Shown here: piece by piece, positions 33,366 through 41,968 of the stretch
Layout of the letters: the number at the start of each line of letters is the position of its first letter
Numbering within the stretch: position 1 is the first letter of the stretch
DNA from: Hyphomonadaceae bacterium
GTDB lineage: Bacteria > Pseudomonadota > Alphaproteobacteria > Caulobacterales > Hyphomonadaceae
Direction: 5' to 3'
Length of the DNA stretch: 64,000 nt
NCBI GenBank assembly: GCA_022844345.1
Contig: JALHLU010000003.1
Span: 186,001-250,000, forward strand
Notes under the pieces: generated by a model
What the model saw: the letters and a program-made list of their open reading frames with translations, nothing else
The model's database searches: none
Told to the model about the DNA's origin: nothing
Made by a program: the position numbers and the translations under genes

Positions 33366-33848
33366 ATGGCAACCTATACAATCAACGTGAACGGAAAGAC
33401 CGAGACGGTTGAAGCCGATCCGGCCATGCCCCTGCTGTGGGTGTTGCGGGACAAGCTGGGCCTTGTCGGCACAAAGTTTGGCTGCGGCGTCGCGGCCTGC
33501 GGCGCCTGCACGGTGCACCTTGATGGCAAGGTGACGCGTGCGTGCGTAACCCAGGTCTCGGCCGTCGGCGCCCAGCGCGTCACCACGATCGAGGCGATCG
33601 GCGACACGCCGAAGGGACAGGCCGTCCAGAAAGCCTGGCTCGATGTTGACGTCATGCAGTGCGGCTACTGCCAGGCCGGCCAGGTGATGGCCGCCACCGC
33701 GCTGTTGAACACCAACCCTGCCCCGAGCGACGCAGACATCGACGCAGCCATGCAAGGCAATGCCTGTCGCTGTGGGACGTACAAACGCATCCGCGAGGCC
33801 ATCAAGACGGCTGCGGGCGTGGACACCAAAGACAAGCGGGAGGCCTGA
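33366..33848 (+). CDS. 2Fe-2S subunit of an IorA-like molybdenum hydroxylase
   Basis: 160 residues. A plant-type 2Fe-2S ferredoxin domain has [16 protein letters not shown], and a second helical 2Fe-2S domain has [10 protein letters not shown] and [11 protein letters not shown]. This is the small subunit of the xanthine oxidase family, as in isoquinoline 1-oxidoreductase IorA. It passes electrons from the Mo cofactor to an external acceptor. There is no FAD subunit gene in the locus, which fits the two-subunit IorAB type that uses a cytochrome or quinone. The large subunit gene begins four bases downstream. The longer frame upstream lacks a ribosome site. Confidence 0.9.
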   Translation: MATYTINVNGKTETVEADPAMPLLWVLRDKLGLVGTKFGCGVAACGACTVHLDGKVTRACVTQVSAVGAQRVTTIEAIGDTPKGQAVQKAWLDVDVMQCGYCQAGQVMAATALLNTNPAPSDADIDAAMQGNACRCGTYKRIREAIKTAAGVDTKDKREA

Positions 33849-33851
33849 TCA

Positions 33852-36128
33852 ATGGCTGACGGAAACATCGTAACCTCACGCCGCTTCTTCCTGCTCGCGT
33901 CCGCCGCTGGCGGCGGCCTGCTGCTCTCCGGCTGCATGACGCCGGGCGACACGACGGACGGCGCGCCCGTTCTCGCCGCTGAACCGGCCCCCCCGCCGGC
34001 TCCGGTCGTTGACCTCAACATCTTCGTCGCGATCTCGCCCGAGGGCACGATCCGCATCGTCGCGAAAAACCCGGAAGTCGGCCAGGGCATCAAGACGATG
34101 CTGCCCATGCTGATCGCCGAGGAACTCGACGCTGACTGGTCGAAAGTCGTCATCGAGCAGGCAGACGCCGATGCGAAATACACCGCCCAGTCGATGGGCG
34201 GCGGCCAGATCGCCGGCGGCTCGTTCGCGACGCCGCAACACTGGGGACCGATGCGCCAGATGGGCGCCGGCACACGCCACATGCTCATCCAGGCCGCAGC
34301 CGCGCGCCTCGGCAAGCCGATCGAGGAGTTCACCACCGAACCGTCGATCGTGGTTCACGCCGCCTCGAACACCCGCATCCCGTACGGCGACCTCGTCGTC
34401 GACGCAGCGAAGCTGACGCCGCCTGACGTCGCCACGCTGAAGATGAAGGATCCGAAGGACTACCGCATCATCGGCAAACCGATGCGCAACTGGGATTCGC
34501 CCAAGATCGTGCGCGGCGAGGCCATCTTCGGCATCGACCAGAAGGTCGAAGGCATGAAGTACGCCTACTTCGAAAAATGCCCCGTCTTCGGCGGCAAGGT
34601 CGTCACGGCCAACACCGATGAGATCAAGGCCCTGCCCGGCATCGTCGATTGCTTCGTCGTGAAGCAGGTCGGCGATCTGCCAACAAAAATGGGCCTTCTG
34701 GACGGTGTCGCCATCCTCGCCAACGACTGGTGGACGGCGAAAAACGCGGCCACCAAGCTCAAGATCACCTGGGATGAAGGCGTCTCGAAGGACGAGTCGA
34801 CGACGCAGTACGACGCCAAGGCGGCAGAACTCGCCAAGGCCGCGCCGATGTCGAACCTCTCCAAGGTCGGCGATGCGGATGCTGCGCTGAAAGGCGCCGC
34901 GAAGACGCTTGAAGGCAGCTACGTCTATCCGTTCCTGGTCCACGCCCCGCTCGAGCCGATGAACTGCACGGCTCACGCGAAGGCGGACGGCACAGTGGAA
35001 GTCTGGGCGCCGACACAACGTCCCGACATGGGCGCTAACGGCGCCTTCACGCTGATCCAGAACGCCCTCGGCGTCACGAAAGACAAGATCACGATCCACA
35101 TGATCCGTTGCGGCGGCGGCTTCGGCCGTCGTCTCGACAACGACTATGCTGTCGAAGCTGCGATGATCTCGAAGCAGGCCGGCAACATCCCGGTCAAGCT
35201 GATCTGGACGCGCGAGCAGGATACGCAGCACGACCCGTATCGTCCGGGCGGCTATCACAACTTCAAGGCCGGTCTCGACAAGGACAACAACCTCGTCGCG
35301 CTCTCCAACCACTTCATCACCTTCGGCCGCCCCAACGCGACAGGCGCGTTGGCCGTGCTGGCCAGCGCCACGTCGCCGCCACAGGAGTTCCCGGCCAACT
35401 ATGTGCCGAACCACGCCTACAACCAGTCGATCATGATGGGCGGCATGCCCACGGGCCCGCTGCGTGCGCCGACATCGAACGCGGTGTGCTTCGCCTACCA
35501 GTCCTTCATGGACGAGATCGCGCATGCCGCCGGTAAGGACCCGCTGGCCTTCCGTCTTGAACTTCTTGACCTGCCCGTTCCCGCCGGCGCCAACCGCACC
35601 GGCATGAACCCGAACCGCATGAAGGACGTCGTCCGCATCGTGGGCGAACGTTCAGGCTGGGCCAACCGCACGTCGCTGCCGAAGGGCACGGGCATGGGCG
35701 TCGCCTTCTACTTCTCGCACCAGGGCTATTTCGCCCAGGTCGCCAAGGTGAAGGTCGCCCAGAACGGTTCGTGGCGCGTGCTGAAGGTGTGGTCGGTGGG
35801 CGATGTCGGCTCGACGATCATCAACCCCTTCAACGCCCACAACCAGGTTGAAGGCTCGATCGTCGACGGCATTTCGGAAATGCACCAGAAGATCACGTTC
35901 GACAAAGGCCGGACGGTGCAGTCGAACTTCTACGACATGCCGCTGCTGCGCATGGACTACGCGCCGCAGATCGACAGCCACTTCCATATCACGGCCAACA
36001 ATCCCACCGGTCTGGGCGAACCTGCCCTGCCGCCGGTTCTGCCGGCTGTGACGAACGCCATCTACGCCGCCACCGGCAAGCGCATCCGCACCCTGCCGGT
36101 CGCCCAGACGGAGCTGCGCTGGACCTGA
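33852..36128 (+). CDS. molybdopterin-binding subunit of an IorB-like hydroxylase
   Basis: 758 residues, single-chain large subunit type. The N-terminus has a twin-arginine signal (SRRFFLLASAAGGGLLLSGC) that also ends in a lipobox-like LSGC, so the complex is folded in the cytoplasm and exported by Tat to the periplasm. Mo-site segments include GGGQIAGGSF, CGGGFGRRLDNDY and the C-terminal NPTGLGEPALPPVLPA, which carries the catalytic glutamate of the family. It hydroxylates an aldehyde or N-heterocycle using water. The substrate is unknown. A strong terminator follows. Confidence 0.9.
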   Translation: MADGNIVTSRRFFLLASAAGGGLLLSGCMTPGDTTDGAPVLAAEPAPPPAPVVDLNIFVAISPEGTIRIVAKNPEVGQGIKTMLPMLIAEELDADWSKVVIEQADADAKYTAQSMGGGQIAGGSFATPQHWGPMRQMGAGTRHMLIQAAAARLGKPIEEFTTEPSIVVHAASNTRIPYGDLVVDAAKLTPPDVATLKMKDPKDYRIIGKPMRNWDSPKIVRGEAIFGIDQKVEGMKYAYFEKCPVFGGKVVTANTDEIKALPGIVDCFVVKQVGDLPTKMGLLDGVAILANDWWTAKNAATKLKITWDEGVSKDESTTQYDAKAAELAKAAPMSNLSKVGDADAALKGAAKTLEGSYVYPFLVHAPLEPMNCTAHAKADGTVEVWAPTQRPDMGANGAFTLIQNALGVTKDKITIHMIRCGGGFGRRLDNDYAVEAAMISKQAGNIPVKLIWTREQDTQHDPYRPGGYHNFKAGLDKDNNLVALSNHFITFGRPNATGALAVLASATSPPQEFPANYVPNHAYNQSIMMGGMPTGPLRAPTSNAVCFAYQSFMDEIAHAAGKDPLAFRLELLDLPVPAGANRTGMNPNRMKDVVRIVGERSGWANRTSLPKGTGMGVAFYFSHQGYFAQVAKVKVAQNGSWRVLKVWSVGDVGSTIINPFNAHNQVEGSIVDGISEMHQKITFDKGRTVQSNFYDMPLLRMDYAPQIDSHFHITANNPTGLGEPALPPVLPAVTNAIYAATGKRIRTLPVAQTELRWT

Positions 36129-36156
36129 TCCAGCCGCCTCCAACAGGTTACGAATC

Positions 36157-36197
36157 GCGGCCCGGGACCTCCAGCAGGTCCCGGGCCGCACCTCTTT
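36157..36197 (+). terminator. terminator of the Mo hydroxylase operon
   Basis: Perfect 14-base stem GCGGCCCGGGACCT/AGGTCCCGGGCCGC (36157-36170 and 36176-36189) with a CCAGC loop, followed by ACCTCTTTT. Confidence 0.75.
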
Positions 36198-36330
36198 TCG
36201 GACTGACGTTGCCGTTGGGGGAAGGGGCTGGAATATCGACTATCGTGCTGGGGAAGGCGCGCGGCGCGCCGGATAGCAGAGTTGTGACCACACACAGCAA
36301 GGTTTTGCCCCCGCCGCGCCTCTGAGCGCA

Positions 36331-36359
36331 TTGACGATTTTTGCCTTCAAATAGATATT
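36331..36359 (+). promoter_or_regulatory. promoter candidate for the redoxin/copper oxygenase gene
   Basis: TTGACG at 36331 and GATATT near 36354 with a 17-base spacer lie in an AT-rich stretch (36330-36390) that stands out in this GC-rich DNA, 60-90 bases before the ATG at 36420. Confidence 0.4.
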
Positions 36360-36419
36360 GAAATCAGAATTACACTCGAAATCATACGTCCCGGAAAACG
36401 GGCCCGAGGGAGAGCTGGA

Positions 36420-38387
36420 ATGAAGCGCATTCTGATCACGACCGCACTTGCCATTGTCGTCGCCGCAGCTGGCGTCAGCACGGTGATCGCGGCTCCGGCC
36501 CCAACCACGGGCGGCGCCCCGGAGCGGGTCGGCAACTTCCAGCTGACCGACACCACGCGCCTGTCGCACGAGCTGCACTACTTCAAGTACGCCCCGGCGA
36601 TCGTGCTGATGTCGCAGACCAATGGCGGCAAGGTCTCGCGCGAAGGCGCAGCGGCGCTTGCGAAACTGCAGACCGCCTACAAGGACCAGGGCGTCCTCTT
36701 CTACATGGTCAACTCCACGCTCGGCCAGACGCGCGACGCGACGGCTGCCGAAGCGAAGTCGCAGAAGTTCTCCGTGCCCGTCCTGATGGACGACCTGCAA
36801 CTCGTCGGCGAGGAACTCGGGATCAAACGTGAAGGCGAGGTCTTCGTGATCGAGCCGAAATCCGGCTTCAAGGTCGCCTATCACGGCCCGGTTACGCAGG
36901 TGGGCAAAGCCATCGACGCGGTGCTGGCAGGCAAACCGGTGGCAAGCGCGCGGGTCGAAGTGAAGTCCGGCAAGGAGATCGCCTTCCCCGAGCGCGGCCG
37001 CGCTTCGGAGCACGCCAAGATTTCCTACTCGGAAGACATCGCGCCGATCTTCCAGGCCAAGTGTGTGGCCTGCCACCAGGAAGGCGGCATCGCCCCCTTC
37101 AAGTTCGACTCTTACGAGATCGTGAAATCCTTCGCGCCGATGGTTCTTGAGTCGGTGATGTCGGATCGCATGCCGCCCTACTTCGCCGATCCCTACATCG
37201 GCACGTTCCAGAACGACCACGGCCTAACCGCCGATCAGAACAAGACGCTGATCCATTGGCTGCGCGCCGGCGCGCCGCGCGGCGATGGCCCGGATGTGCT
37301 GAAGGAAAAGGCCAGCAAGGCTCCGGAATGGCCCACCAATCTTGGCCAGCCCGATCTGGTCGTCACGCTTCCGGCGTTCGACGTGCCGTCGGCCGGCACG
37401 GTCGAATACCAGAACATGCGGATCGACAACCCCTTCAAGGAAGACACCTGGCTCCGCGCCATCGCCATCAAGCCTGGCGACCGGACGGTCCTGCACCACG
37501 TCACGTCCAACCACTCGCCCACGCGCGGCGCCAAGCCGGCGAAAATCCCGGGCGGTTCGGTCGGCTCCTACACGCCGGGCGCCGAGCCGCAGGTGATCGC
37601 AACGGGCGCGGGCGCCCCAGTTCCTGCCGGCGGCACGCTGTCCTTCTCGATGCACTATACGACGACGGGCAAGGCCGCGACGGACCAGACGCAGATCGGC
37701 TACTACACGCTGAAGACGGCTCCTGAGTTCATCAAGCGCTCCGCCGTCATCGGCGACTTCGCGCTCGCCATTCCGAAGCACACGGCGCGTCACACCGAGA
37801 TCGCCTATCTCGAATTCCCGGCCGATGCCTATCTCTATACGCTCTATCCGCACGCCCACTATCGCGGCTGGTCGGTCGAGCTGACGGCCAAGACGCCGGA
37901 TGGCAAGGAAGACATTCTGCTCAGCCTGCCGAAGTACGACTTCAACTGGCAGCGCGACTATGATCCGGTGGAGCCCATCCTCGTGAAGGCTGGCACGCGC
38001 CTGATCGCGAAGTGGATCTACGACAACTCCGAACACAACAAGGCCAACCCCGACCCGACGATCAACGTCACCTGGGGCGAGCAGTCGTGGGAAGAGATGA
38101 TGTACTTCCGCGTCAACTATCGCTGGGCCGACGAGACCACCTCGAACGTCCGCAACGACCTGCAGGGCAAGCTGATGGAGTCGCGCACCATTGGCGCGCT
38201 CGACAACAACGCCGACGGCAAGGTCCAGATCAACGAACTCACCGGCACGATGGCCTCCGTCAAGACGCGCTTTGCCGACCTCGACCTCAACAAGGATGGC
38301 GGCCTTGATCCTGCCGAACTCGCAGCCGGCAACATCTCGCGCGCCAACGCGACACGCGACCTGCGCGACGCCGACATCGACCTCTAG
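36420..38387 (+). CDS. secreted redoxin - cytochrome c - copper monooxygenase - EF-hand fusion protein
   Basis: 655 residues. A Sec signal peptide (to about residue 24) is followed by a thioredoxin/redoxin-like domain (about 25-190) with no CxxC. A cytochrome c domain then has CVACH at about 215. Next is a two-domain copper monooxygenase of the PHM/DBM superfamily, with the histidine pair in VLHHVTSNHS (about 357), SFSMHYTTTG, HAH in YPHAHYRG (about 478) and the Met ligand region WEEMMYFRVNY. Two EF-hands close the protein (DNNADGKVQINEL, DLNKDGGLDPAEL). All expected copper ligands appear present. Such enzymes hydroxylate at C-H bonds with electrons from ascorbate or, here, perhaps the fused heme. 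Confidence 0.8.
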   Translation: MKRILITTALAIVVAAAGVSTVIAAPAPTTGGAPERVGNFQLTDTTRLSHELHYFKYAPAIVLMSQTNGGKVSREGAAALAKLQTAYKDQGVLFYMVNSTLGQTRDATAAEAKSQKFSVPVLMDDLQLVGEELGIKREGEVFVIEPKSGFKVAYHGPVTQVGKAIDAVLAGKPVASARVEVKSGKEIAFPERGRASEHAKISYSEDIAPIFQAKCVACHQEGGIAPFKFDSYEIVKSFAPMVLESVMSDRMPPYFADPYIGTFQNDHGLTADQNKTLIHWLRAGAPRGDGPDVLKEKASKAPEWPTNLGQPDLVVTLPAFDVPSAGTVEYQNMRIDNPFKEDTWLRAIAIKPGDRTVLHHVTSNHSPTRGAKPAKIPGGSVGSYTPGAEPQVIATGAGAPVPAGGTLSFSMHYTTTGKAATDQTQIGYYTLKTAPEFIKRSAVIGDFALAIPKHTARHTEIAYLEFPADAYLYTLYPHAHYRGWSVELTAKTPDGKEDILLSLPKYDFNWQRDYDPVEPILVKAGTRLIAKWIYDNSEHNKANPDPTINVTWGEQSWEEMMYFRVNYRWADETTSNVRNDLQGKLMESRTIGALDNNADGKVQINELTGTMASVKTRFADLDLNKDGGLDPAELAAGNISRANATRDLRDADIDL

Positions 38388-38428
38388 CCGACCCGGTCCA
38401 CCAACAACGGCCGGTCCACCAACAACGG

Positions 38429-38463
38429 AAAGGCCCGCTCACCCGAGCGGGCCTTTTCTTTTT
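38429..38463 (+). terminator. terminator of the copper monooxygenase gene
   Basis: 12-base stem AAAGGCCCGCTC/GAGCGGGCCTTT with ACCC loop followed by TCTTTTTC. Textbook rho-independent terminator. Confidence 0.85.
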
Positions 38464-38615
38464 CGCACGGCGCTCGGAATCGGCCGGATAGCCGGGGCGC
38501 ACTGAAAACTCGACGCCAGCAATATCAAGCCACTATCGGGATCCAGCTGTAGGACAGCCGCAATCTCATCCCCACCCTTCAGAGCGGCCGTATATTGCAC
38601 GCATCGCCTCCGCAC

Positions 38616-38759
38616 GGAGGGCTTCTGCAGAAACCTGTAGAGCGGGGCGAGCGAGCAGGAGCAGTCCTGTTCGCGGGGACGCGGGATTTCCGCGCTTCGG
38701 ACTACGGACCACGAACTACGGACTTCCATCTGCGGAGCAATCCGCGTCCCCAGCCCTCC
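38616..38759. other. structured multi-helix element, candidate non-coding RNA or palindromic repeat
   Basis: A closing stem GGAGGGCT/AGCCCTCC (38616-38623 with 38752-38759) encloses, with almost no linkers, three helices. Helix 2 is TCTGCAG-AAAC-CTGTAGA (38624-38641, one G-U). Helix 3 is GCGAGCAGGA-GCAG-TCCTGTTCGC (38651-38674, one G-U). Helix 4 has arms at 38675-38688 and 38739-38751 (13 pairs with one bulged G). Helices abut at zero bases between 1/2, 3/4 and 4/1, forming a four-way junction. CCTCC at 38607-38611 can pair alternatively with GGAGG of the closing stem. No known RNA family was recognised. Confidence 0.35.
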
Positions 38760-38900
38760 ACCTGCCTACTGGAGCCACATACGAACATCAGGGATAGTTT
38801 CTCGCGAGGCCCGCAGCCCTTGCCGCCGCGCATCACATGCGGGAACCTCCGCTGGCGCGATGCATTTCATGAAACTGGCAATGATGCTGGAGGACGCCCG

Positions 38901-39065
38901 ATGAAAGCGCTTCTTTATCTTGTACTCGGAGTCATCGTGCTCGGCATGGTGATCGGCATCGTGTTCAAGCTGATCGGCTTAGTGATCACGGCAGGCATCT
39001 TCGTGCTGGTCGCCCTCTGGCTGTGGCGCAAGATCAGCGGCGGCCGCGGCGAACGACCGCTATAG
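38901..39065 (+). CDS. 54-residue membrane protein
   Basis: Starts at an ATG eight bases after GGAGG. The protein is nearly all hydrophobic: ALLYLVLGVIVLGMVIGIVFKLIGLVITAGIFVLVALWLW, probably two tightly turned helices, followed by a basic tail KISGGRGERPL. No family recognised. It is a plausible small membrane peptide regulator or assembly factor. It is convergent with fliJ, with only ten bases between stops. A longer frame upstream passes through the structured element and is rejected. Confidence 0.6.
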   Translation: MKALLYLVLGVIVLGMVIGIVFKLIGLVITAGIFVLVALWLWRKISGGRGERPL

Positions 39066-39075
39066 TCCGGCAAAA

Positions 39076-39492
39076 TTACTTGCCCATCCCGCCAGCGCGG
39101 TTGATCGCCACTTCGTCCAGCATGGCCTGCTCGCGCGCCAGTCGCTCGGCGTCATCGCGCACCCGGATCTGTTCGATCAGCTGCTCGAATTTCGACTTCT
39201 CGATATAGGCCGTAGACAGCCGCTGGCGGATTTCGCCAAGCTCGGCCTCCTTCCCGCGCAGCTGCACGCCGACTTCGTCCACCTGCCAGCGCACGCGCAG
39301 GCGATAGGCTGGCAACATGGCGGCGTAGGCGGGATTGGCGGCGGACGTTGCGATCTCCGACTGCTCCCGGGCGCGGATGCCAGCGATCTTCTGCTTGAGA
39401 TCGTCCACATCCTTCGTCGCCCGCGCGGCCTCCACGCCCAACTCGTCCAGCTTGCGCTGCGCGATCTTGAGAAGCGTGTGGAGCGATTTCAT
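39076..39492 (-). CDS. fliJ: flagellar export chaperone FliJ
   Basis: 138 residues, almost entirely heptad-like coiled coil (MKSLHTLLKIAQRKLDELGVEAARAT, then DLKQKIAGIRAREQSEI). This size and fold, together with its position directly after fliI with a four-base overlap, identify FliJ. It is the stalk protein that couples the FliI hexamer to the FlhA export gate. Sequence conservation of FliJ is low, so the call rests mainly on context. Confidence 0.85.
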   Translation of the reverse strand: MKSLHTLLKIAQRKLDELGVEAARATKDVDDLKQKIAGIRAREQSEIATSAANPAYAAMLPAYRLRVRWQVDEVGVQLRGKEAELGEIRQRLSTAYIEKSKFEQLIEQIRVRDDAERLAREQAMLDEVAINRAGGMGK

Positions 39493-40865
39493 CTAACCAC
39501 CTTGCGTGGGGCTGCGGCCGCCTGAACCGGGACCGGCGCCGGAGGTGAAAGCACAGCCAGAAGCTTGGCGAAGGCGCCATCGCTGGTCGTGACCTCATGC
39601 ACATCCTGCTGCAGGAAGGCCTCGATCTGCGGCCACAGGCGTACGGCCTCGTCCACCTCGGGGTCTGCGCCTTTCGCATAGGCTCCGATGCGCACCAGTT
39701 CTTCCATGTTGGAATAAAGCGCGATCAGCTTGCGCGCCTTCCGGGCGATGTCGCGCTCCTGTGGCGACTGCAGCTGGTTCTGCAGGCGCGAGATCGACTT
39801 CAGCACATCGACCGCCGGGAAGCGGCCACGCTCGGCAATCTGGCGCGACAGCGTGATGTGACCGTCGAGGATACCGCGCACGGCGTCAGAAATCGGCTCG
39901 TTGTGATCATCGCCATCCACCAGCACGGTGAACAGGCCGGTGATGTGACCCTGTGGCTTGCCCTCTTCTACCGTGATGCCCGGGCCCGCGCGCTCGAGCA
40001 GTTTGGGCAGTTCGGCAAACACCGATGGCGTATATCCGCGCGTCGTCGGCGGCTCGCCAGCCGCAAGGCCGATCTCGCGCTGCGCCATTGCAAAGCGCGT
40101 CACGGAATCGAGAAAGCAGACCACCTGCTTGCCCTCGTCGCGGAAATGCTCGGCGACCGCCAGCGTCAGCCACGCAGCGCGGCGGCGCTTGGGTGCGGCT
40201 TCGTCAGATGTCGCGGTGACGATGACGGATTTCGCGAGGCCTTCGGGCCCCAGCGTGTCCTCGATGAACTCGCGAACCTCGCGGCCGCGTTCGCCGATCA
40301 GACCGATCACGATCACATCTGCTTCGGCGCCGCGCGCCAGCATCGACATGATGGTGGACTTGCCGACGCCCGACCCCGCGAACACGCCAAGGCGCTGTCC
40401 GCGCGCGCACGGCGCGAACACGTCGATCGATTTGACGCCAAGGCCCATCTTCTGGTCGACTCGCGCGCGCGATTGCGCGTTGGGCGCGATCGCCCTCACC
40501 GGCCTTGCCCGTCCGCCGGGGCGCAACGGGCCCTTTCCGTCGAGCGGCTCGGCAAACGCATCGATCACACGGCCAAGCCAGGCGTCGGATGGGCGGATGC
40601 TGTCGAGGCCAGATGCAAAGATCACCGGCGCGCCTGGCGCGAGGCCGTCCAGCGGCTCGCTGGCCAGCAGCACGGCGCGATCGCCTTCGAACCCCACGAG
40701 TTCGCCACGCGGGCCAGTCTCGCTGCCGAAACGAACGAAGGCCCCCAGGCGGAGGGCCGAGGCCGGGCCGGCAGCCTCGATCCTGAGGCCTTCCAGCGCG
40801 GTGACCCGCCCCTCATGTCTCAGGGGGGACAGCGCCTTGATATCGCGGATGGCCGACGCCAGCAT
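39489..40865 (-). CDS. fliI: flagellum-specific ATPase FliI
   Basis: 458 residues, usual FliI length. It has Walker A GVFAGSGVGKST, the Walker B region VVCFLDSVTRFAMAQREIGLAAGEPPTTRGYTPSV (which also contains the FliI/SctN-specific PPTTRGY motif) and VLKSISRLQ near the C-terminus. It powers delivery of flagellar export substrates through the type III apparatus. The gene is divergent from ctrA, separated by 248 bases that should hold both promoters. In Caulobacterales fliI is a class II gene under CtrA, which fits the arrangement. Confidence 0.95.
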   Translation of the reverse strand: MLASAIRDIKALSPLRHEGRVTALEGLRIEAAGPASALRLGAFVRFGSETGPRGELVGFEGDRAVLLASEPLDGLAPGAPVIFASGLDSIRPSDAWLGRVIDAFAEPLDGKGPLRPGGRARPVRAIAPNAQSRARVDQKMGLGVKSIDVFAPCARGQRLGVFAGSGVGKSTIMSMLARGAEADVIVIGLIGERGREVREFIEDTLGPEGLAKSVIVTATSDEAAPKRRRAAWLTLAVAEHFRDEGKQVVCFLDSVTRFAMAQREIGLAAGEPPTTRGYTPSVFAELPKLLERAGPGITVEEGKPQGHITGLFTVLVDGDDHNEPISDAVRGILDGHITLSRQIAERGRFPAVDVLKSISRLQNQLQSPQERDIARKARKLIALYSNMEELVRIGAYAKGADPEVDEAVRLWPQIEAFLQQDVHEVTTSDGAFAKLLAVLSPPAPVPVQAAAAPRKVVR

Positions 40866-40922
40866 GGATCAACGCTCGATGTTAATGTCGGCCGGCGGCC
40901 TTCGGAAACGTGATCAGGCGCT

Positions 40923-41101
40923 GAATCCCCTTTCAGAGGCGTTAACCATCGGAAAGGCCGCAAAAGCTCGCTTTTTTGCTCTTGGCGACTCATGGAATCG
41001 CGGTAACGGTTATGAATCTGCCGAGTCTGGCGGAAACTTGCCGTTAACTATTTGGACGCCTTAATGCGAGGGTTAATACCGCCGCAAGGCAACCGCGATT
41101 C
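40923..41101. promoter_or_regulatory. ctrA/fliI control region with six GANTC sites and TTAA half-sites
   Basis: GANTC sites at 40923, 40987, 40995, 41014, 41023 and 41097, where chance predicts fewer than one in this length. These are methylation targets of CcrM. TTAA elements occur in GTTAAC at 40941 and 41043 and at 41061 and 41073. The last two are separated by eight bases, one more than the CtrA consensus TTAA-N7-TTAA. Together they suggest methylation-dependent and CtrA-dependent control. Confidence 0.65.
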
Positions 41102-41113
41102 GGGAGATTACGC

Positions 41114-41827
41114 ATGCGGGTGCTGCTAATCGAAGATGACGAGCAGGTGGCTCGAAGCATCGAATTGATGCTGAAAGCCGCAGGCTTCAATATCTTTACG
41201 ACCGACCTCGGGGAAGACGGCGTCGACCTCGGCAAGGTCTATGAGTACGACCTCATCATCCTGGATCTCGGCCTGCCCGATATCTCCGGTTATGAAGTGC
41301 TGAAGCAGCTCCGCATGTCGCGTGTTAACACGCCTGTGCTGATCCTGTCGGCCAACCCCGATATCGAAGCGAAGGTGAAGACGCTCGGCTACGGCGCCGA
41401 CGACTATCTCACCAAGCCGTTCAACAAGGACGAGCTTATCGCCCGTATCACCGCGATCGTCCGCCGTTCCAAAGGCCACGCCGAGAGCGTGATCCGCACC
41501 GGCGAGATCGTCGTCAACCTGGACGCCAAGACGGTCGAAGTGCACAACAACCGCGTGCACCTCACCGGCAAGGAATACCAGATGTTCGAGCTGCTGTCCC
41601 TTCGCAAGGGGACGACGCTCACCAAGGAAATGTTCCTCAACCACCTCTACGGAGGCATGGACGAGCCGGAACTCAAGATCATCGACGTCTTCATCTGCAA
41701 GCTTCGCAAGAAGCTGGCGCAGGCGACGGGCGGCGAGCACTTCATCGAAACCGTCTGGGGCCGCGGCTATGTGCTGCGCGATCCGGATCCCAGGGTAGCG
41801 GCAGCGATTGCGGACAAAGCCGCCTGA
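41114..41827 (+). CDS. ctrA: cell-cycle response regulator CtrA
   Basis: 237 residues of the OmpR/PhoB class. The receiver domain has the acidic pair in IEDDEQV, the phospho-acceptor Asp in [17 protein letters not shown] (about residue 51) and the KPF lysine ([10 protein letters not shown]). The C-terminal winged helix contains [52 protein letters not shown], the near-invariant CtrA DNA-binding helix. The C-terminus ends in Ala-Ala, like the degradation tag of CtrA. It is the master regulator of replication initiation, flagellar and division genes. A GGGAG site precedes the ATG and a terminator follows. Confidence 0.95.
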   Translation: MRVLLIEDDEQVARSIELMLKAAGFNIFTTDLGEDGVDLGKVYEYDLIILDLGLPDISGYEVLKQLRMSRVNTPVLILSANPDIEAKVKTLGYGADDYLTKPFNKDELIARITAIVRRSKGHAESVIRTGEIVVNLDAKTVEVHNNRVHLTGKEYQMFELLSLRKGTTLTKEMFLNHLYGGMDEPELKIIDVFICKLRKKLAQATGGEHFIETVWGRGYVLRDPDPRVAAAIADKAA

Positions 41828-41861
41828 TCGCTGCCAACCCCGGACTGACCAACACAAGAAG

Positions 41862-41895
41862 GGGCGGGCCGAAAGGTCCGCCCTTTCGCTTTTTG
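41862..41895 (+). terminator. terminator of ctrA
   Basis: Stem GGGCGGGCC/GGTCCGCCC (41862-41870 and 41875-41883) with a GAAA tetraloop and a tail TTTCGCTTTTT. Confidence 0.75.
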
Positions 41896-41968
41896 CAGAG
41901 ACGCCATTCCCAACACGTCACCCTTCCCCGGCGCCGGTTCGTGCGTCACCCACCCAAGAGGACTGCCG

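Larger units (their letters stand above)
38388..38900. other. 513-base intergenic region
   Basis: Holds the terminator at 38429-38463 and the structured element at 38616-38759. From 38760 to 38888 I see no further structure or gene. A ribosome site GGAGG is at 38889-38893 for the small membrane protein. Confidence 0.5.

Noticed and set aside
33876-35525. A 549-codon open frame on the minus strand opposite the Mo hydroxylase large subunit
   Set aside because: It is an antisense shadow of a well-supported gene; its product is rich in Arg/His/Asp without domains, as expected in GC-rich DNA.
41061-41076. Full CtrA binding box in front of ctrA
   Set aside because: The two TTAA elements are separated by eight bases rather than seven, so only half-sites are claimed.
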